Positions 6,702-9,115 of a DNA stretch of 9,115 bases are shown here, one piece after another. The DNA is from Bacteroidota bacterium (GTDB lineage: Bacteria > Bacteroidota > Bacteroidia > Bacteroidales > Prolixibacteraceae): assembly GCA_030695265.1 (NCBI GenBank), contig JAUYTA010000455.1, positions 1 to 9,115 on the forward strand, given 5' to 3'. Position numbers and translations under genes: made by a program. The notes under the pieces were generated by a model. It had not been told where the DNA came from. It did no database searches and was given only the letters and a program-made list of their open reading frames with translations. Each line of letters opens with the position of its first letter. Position 1 is the stretch's first letter.

Positions 6702-8693
6702 GTGAATCAGGATAAAAGATCGACCTGGAAGTCTTTGGACAAATCTGTTTTTGTCATTCTGTTACTATTGCTCACAACTTTAAACCTTGAAGCTCAAAAG
6801 CTTACTGATACTATTTCAATTGAAGAAGTGCCGGTTTTTGGCAGGAAAATGATTGAAGAAGCCGGAACCATGACAACCCATATCGATACATTGGTACTTC
6901 AAATGCTGAAAACACAAACCATTTCAGAACTGCTGTCCTCTTATTCTCCTGTTTTTATAAAATCCTACGGAAGAGGTTCAACGGCAACTGCTTCGTTTCG
7001 TGGAACAGCTCCATCGCATACACAAGTTTACTGGAACGGAATGAAGCTCAACTCTCCTATGCGCGGTGATGTCGATTTTTCACTGTTCCCGGTTCATTTT
7101 ATTGACGATTTGAGCCTGCAACATGGAGGAAGTTCGTTAAAATCAGGTTCAGGTGCATTGGGCGGCAGTGTTTTGATCAACAACAAACCCGACTGGACAG
7201 ACCGTTTCAGTGTTCGGTATGTTCAGACCATCGAAAGCTTTTCAACCCACAAAGAATACCTCAATCTTGGATTTGGAAACGGCAAAATTCAGTTTAAAAC
7301 AAGGGTTTTCTCCGATCGCAGTAAAAATGATTTCTCCTATTTCAATTACGGAGTTTTGCCAATGCATGAGGATGTTCAGAAGAACGCGGAATACAGCAAA
7401 TCGGGTTTGCTCCAGGAAGTATATTCCCGATTTAAAAATCAATCGGTTTCAGCCAAATTGTGGGCTTATCAGAGCGATCGCAACCTTCCGCAGCTGATGT
7501 CGTTTGAAGGAGATATCAGGAAAGAAACACAAAAAGATCAGAATTTACGGGCGGTTTTAAGTTGGAAATACTTTAAAGAAAAAAGCAAGGTGGAATGGAT
7601 GGCAGGATTGAATATGAACCGGTTAAACTATTTCAGATCGAGTACTGAGGCGAACTTTGTAAATTTTGACAGCCAGAGTAAAGAGCAGAGTTTTACCAAC
7701 CAATTTAACTACGACTGGACTCCAAAGGAAACGCTGAGTTTTAACTGGTCTTTGAATACGACCTACAATACTGTTTCTGTTTTCGATCACGCTCAGAAAA
7801 CCGGCTATGATCAGGATCAGCTTGCATTTTCATTACTGAATTCGGCTCATATCATGCTACTTCCGCAGTGGGCAATTTCATTTGTATTCAGGAGCGAAAT
7901 ATATGATGACCGGTTAATCAGTTTTATTCCGTCGTTTGGAACTGAATATTGGCTGGATAAAAAACAATTAAGCTCTTTTAAGCTCAACCTTTCACGCAAT
8001 TACCACCAACCCGGGCTGAATGATTTATATTGGCTGCCCGGAGGCAATCCGAACTTAAAGCCTGAAGATGGATTCTCGGGCGACCTTGCTTTTGCATACA
8101 AAGGGCAGGAGGGAAGCGCAACATTCTCGGGACAGGTTACCGGATTTGCTTCGTTAATTGATAACTGGATTGTATGGCAGCCTTCGGCCAGTGGCGCTTA
8201 TTTCTGGGAAGCCAACAACCTCCGGAAAGTTTTTGCCCGTGGCGCTGAAATTCAGGTTTCAGGACAACTAAAGACTGCGAATGTCATGTGGTTTAGTTTA
8301 CGTGGCAATTATTCGTACTCAGCCACTTCAAATATTGACGCGGTTCCTTCAGTTGACGAATCACGCGGTAAGCAGCTGATTTACATCCCAAAACACAAAG
8401 CAAACATGTTCGCTGAAGCTGATTTTAAGGCTTATTACATGAAATTAAATGTTCCTTTTACCGGAAAACGATACACTTCGAGCAACAACATAGAATCGGA
8501 CTATGAAAAGGTGCTGAATCCCTATTGGTTGCTTAATTTGACCGCCGGAAAGAAGTTTGACTGGAAGCGTTTGCAGGCCGATTTATCCCTCAATGTGGAA
8601 AATCTGACCAATAAAGATTACATGGCTGTTTTATGGCGACCAATGCCCGGACGATATTATTCTCTAACCGTCCAAATACAATTCAGAAAATGA
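6702..8693 (+). CDS. btuB: TonB-dependent vitamin B12 receptor, BtuB type
   Basis: A 663-residue outer-membrane receptor expected to import cobalamin with energy from TonB. It begins with GTG at 6702, 4 bp after the stop of the preceding gene; no ATG lies in frame before about codon 50, and this start gives a proper signal peptide (hydrophobic 15-27, ending near LEAQ at 29-32). A TonB box-like [11 protein letters not shown] spans 37-47. The plug domain runs about 50-165 ([23 protein letters not shown] region at 93-114, [12 protein letters not shown] at 149-160). The barrel follows, with [13 protein letters not shown] (443-455), [10 protein letters not shown] (631-640) and a terminal strand SLTVQIQF (654-661) ending in Phe. 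There is no carboxypeptidase-like N-terminal extension, so it is BtuB-sized, not SusC-sized. Substrate is assigned from the riboswitch and the BtuG-like neighbour; the sequence alone shows only a TonB-dependent receptor. Confidence 0.9.
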   Translation: MNQDKRSTWKSLDKSVFVILLLLLTTLNLEAQKLTDTISIEEVPVFGRKMIEEAGTMTTHIDTLVLQMLKTQTISELLSSYSPVFIKSYGRGSTATASFRGTAPSHTQVYWNGMKLNSPMRGDVDFSLFPVHFIDDLSLQHGGSSLKSGSGALGGSVLINNKPDWTDRFSVRYVQTIESFSTHKEYLNLGFGNGKIQFKTRVFSDRSKNDFSYFNYGVLPMHEDVQKNAEYSKSGLLQEVYSRFKNQSVSAKLWAYQSDRNLPQLMSFEGDIRKETQKDQNLRAVLSWKYFKEKSKVEWMAGLNMNRLNYFRSSTEANFVNFDSQSKEQSFTNQFNYDWTPKETLSFNWSLNTTYNTVSVFDHAQKTGYDQDQLAFSLLNSAHIMLLPQWAISFVFRSEIYDDRLISFIPSFGTEYWLDKKQLSSFKLNLSRNYHQPGLNDLYWLPGGNPNLKPEDGFSGDLAFAYKGQEGSATFSGQVTGFASLIDNWIVWQPSASGAYFWEANNLRKVFARGAEIQVSGQLKTANVMWFSLRGNYSYSATSNIDAVPSVDESRGKQLIYIPKHKANMFAEADFKAYYMKLNVPFTGKRYTSSNNIESDYEKVLNPYWLLNLTAGKKFDWKRLQADLSLNVENLTNKDYMAVLWRPMPGRYYSLTVQIQFRK

Positions 8694-9115
8694 AAAAGCT
8701 TATTTGCATATTGATTTGTGTATTTGGACTTTTCGCCTGTTCTGAAAGCCCTGTTGATACAGTGTTTTTTGATTTTACAGGCAACCGGGGTGTTTACATC
8801 GTAAATCAGGGTAATTTCATGTACGGAAACTCTTCGCTTTCGTTTTATGATCCGGTTACAAAAAGGGTTGTAAATCATGTATTTCAGGCACGAAACGGAG
8901 CTCCTTTGGGCGATGTGGCGCAATCGATGACCATTTGGAACAATCTGGGATTTATTGTGGTGAACAATTCAGGCAAAATTTATATAATTGACAGTCGCAC
9001 CGCCGAATACAAGGGAAGTATCACCGGATTAAGCTCGCCCAGATACATTCACTTTGTCAATTCACAAAAAGCATACATTACCGATTTGTATGCCCGTAAA
9101 ATCACTATTTTCAAT
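8690..9115 (+). CDS. btuG: BtuG-like YncE/DUF5074 surface lipoprotein (N-terminal part)
   Basis: The first 142 codons of a gene running off the right edge. Its ATG overlaps the receptor stop as ATGA (8690-8693), indicating translational coupling. The N-terminus is a lipoprotein signal peptide, [17 protein letters not shown], with lipobox LFAC and lipidated Cys17. SES follows, so an acidic residue comes soon after the Cys, as in Bacteroidota surface-exported lipoproteins. The mature part shows beta-propeller repeats of the YncE/DUF5074 kind: [10 protein letters not shown] (34-43), SLSFYDP (49-55), [16 protein letters not shown] (86-101), SPRYIHF (116-122) and [12 protein letters not shown] (127-138). 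In Bacteroides, BtuG proteins of this fold bind B12 very tightly on the cell surface and sit on BtuB. The context (riboswitch, btuB) supports that role here, but the symbol is by analogy, and most of the protein is not visible. Confidence 0.85.
   Translation, partial: MKKLICILICVFGLFACSESPVDTVFFDFTGNRGVYIVNQGNFMYGNSSLSFYDPVTKRVVNHVFQARNGAPLGDVAQSMTIWNNLGFIVVNNSGKIYIIDSRTAEYKGSITGLSSPRYIHFVNSQKAYITDLYARKITIFN

Noticed and set aside
6702..8693. SusC-type nutrient receptor
   Set aside because: It lacks the carboxypeptidase-like N-terminal domain and SusC size, has no SusD partner, and sits behind a cobalamin riboswitch next to a BtuG-like gene.
8657..8923. 88-codon minus-strand reading frame
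   Set aside because: Antisense to the 3' end of the receptor gene and the lipoprotein signal peptide region, which are clearly coding on the + strand.
1..9115. tRNA, rRNA, CRISPR array, insertion sequence or transposase
   Set aside because: No cloverleaf, regularly spaced repeats, transposase motifs or flanking terminal repeats were seen, including around the ATPase/TOPRIM-like pair.

Overview
The window looks like a chromosomal segment of a Bacteroidota bacterium, probably an environmental Bacteroidales/Marinilabiliales-type organism. The lineage call rests on a type IX secretion (T9SS) C-terminal sorting domain, a Bacteroidota-type PurC of 315 residues, TAnnTTTG promoter motifs, sparse Shine-Dalgarno sites and a BtuB/BtuG-style surface vitamin B12 locus. 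The family-level placement is a guess.

Left edge (1-308, + strand): the C-terminal end of a Tyr/Gly-rich hypothetical protein resembling DUF6515. It is followed by a strong hairpin terminator (339-383) that separates it from the convergent minus-strand operon.

Minus-strand operon (3890 down to 382): phoH, then an OLD/AAA15-like ATPase, then a small protein with a TOPRIM-like motif layout, then purC. Gaps are 13 bp, a 4 bp overlap and 11 bp, so the four genes are probably co-transcribed from a promoter near 3920. The middle two genes are visibly more AT-rich than phoH and purC. They look like a two-gene ATPase-nuclease module, a candidate anti-phage system, placed between two housekeeping genes. 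This is the best candidate in the window for an undescribed system.

Central intergenic region (3891-4267): divergent promoters and a clear cobalamin riboswitch on the + strand. Its downstream leader contains inverted repeats that cannot all pair at once and that end next to the start codon of the first B12 gene, suggesting translational control.

Plus-strand B12 uptake operon (4268 to beyond 9115): a large secreted protein with Ig-like regions, a transcobalamin-like (DUF4430) region and a T9SS sorting domain; a BtuB-type TonB-dependent receptor starting with GTG; and the N-terminal part of a YncE/DUF5074-type surface lipoprotein resembling BtuG. Inferred division of labour: the surface proteins capture corrinoid outside the cell, the receptor imports it through the outer membrane, and the riboswitch shuts the operon down when cobalamin is plentiful.
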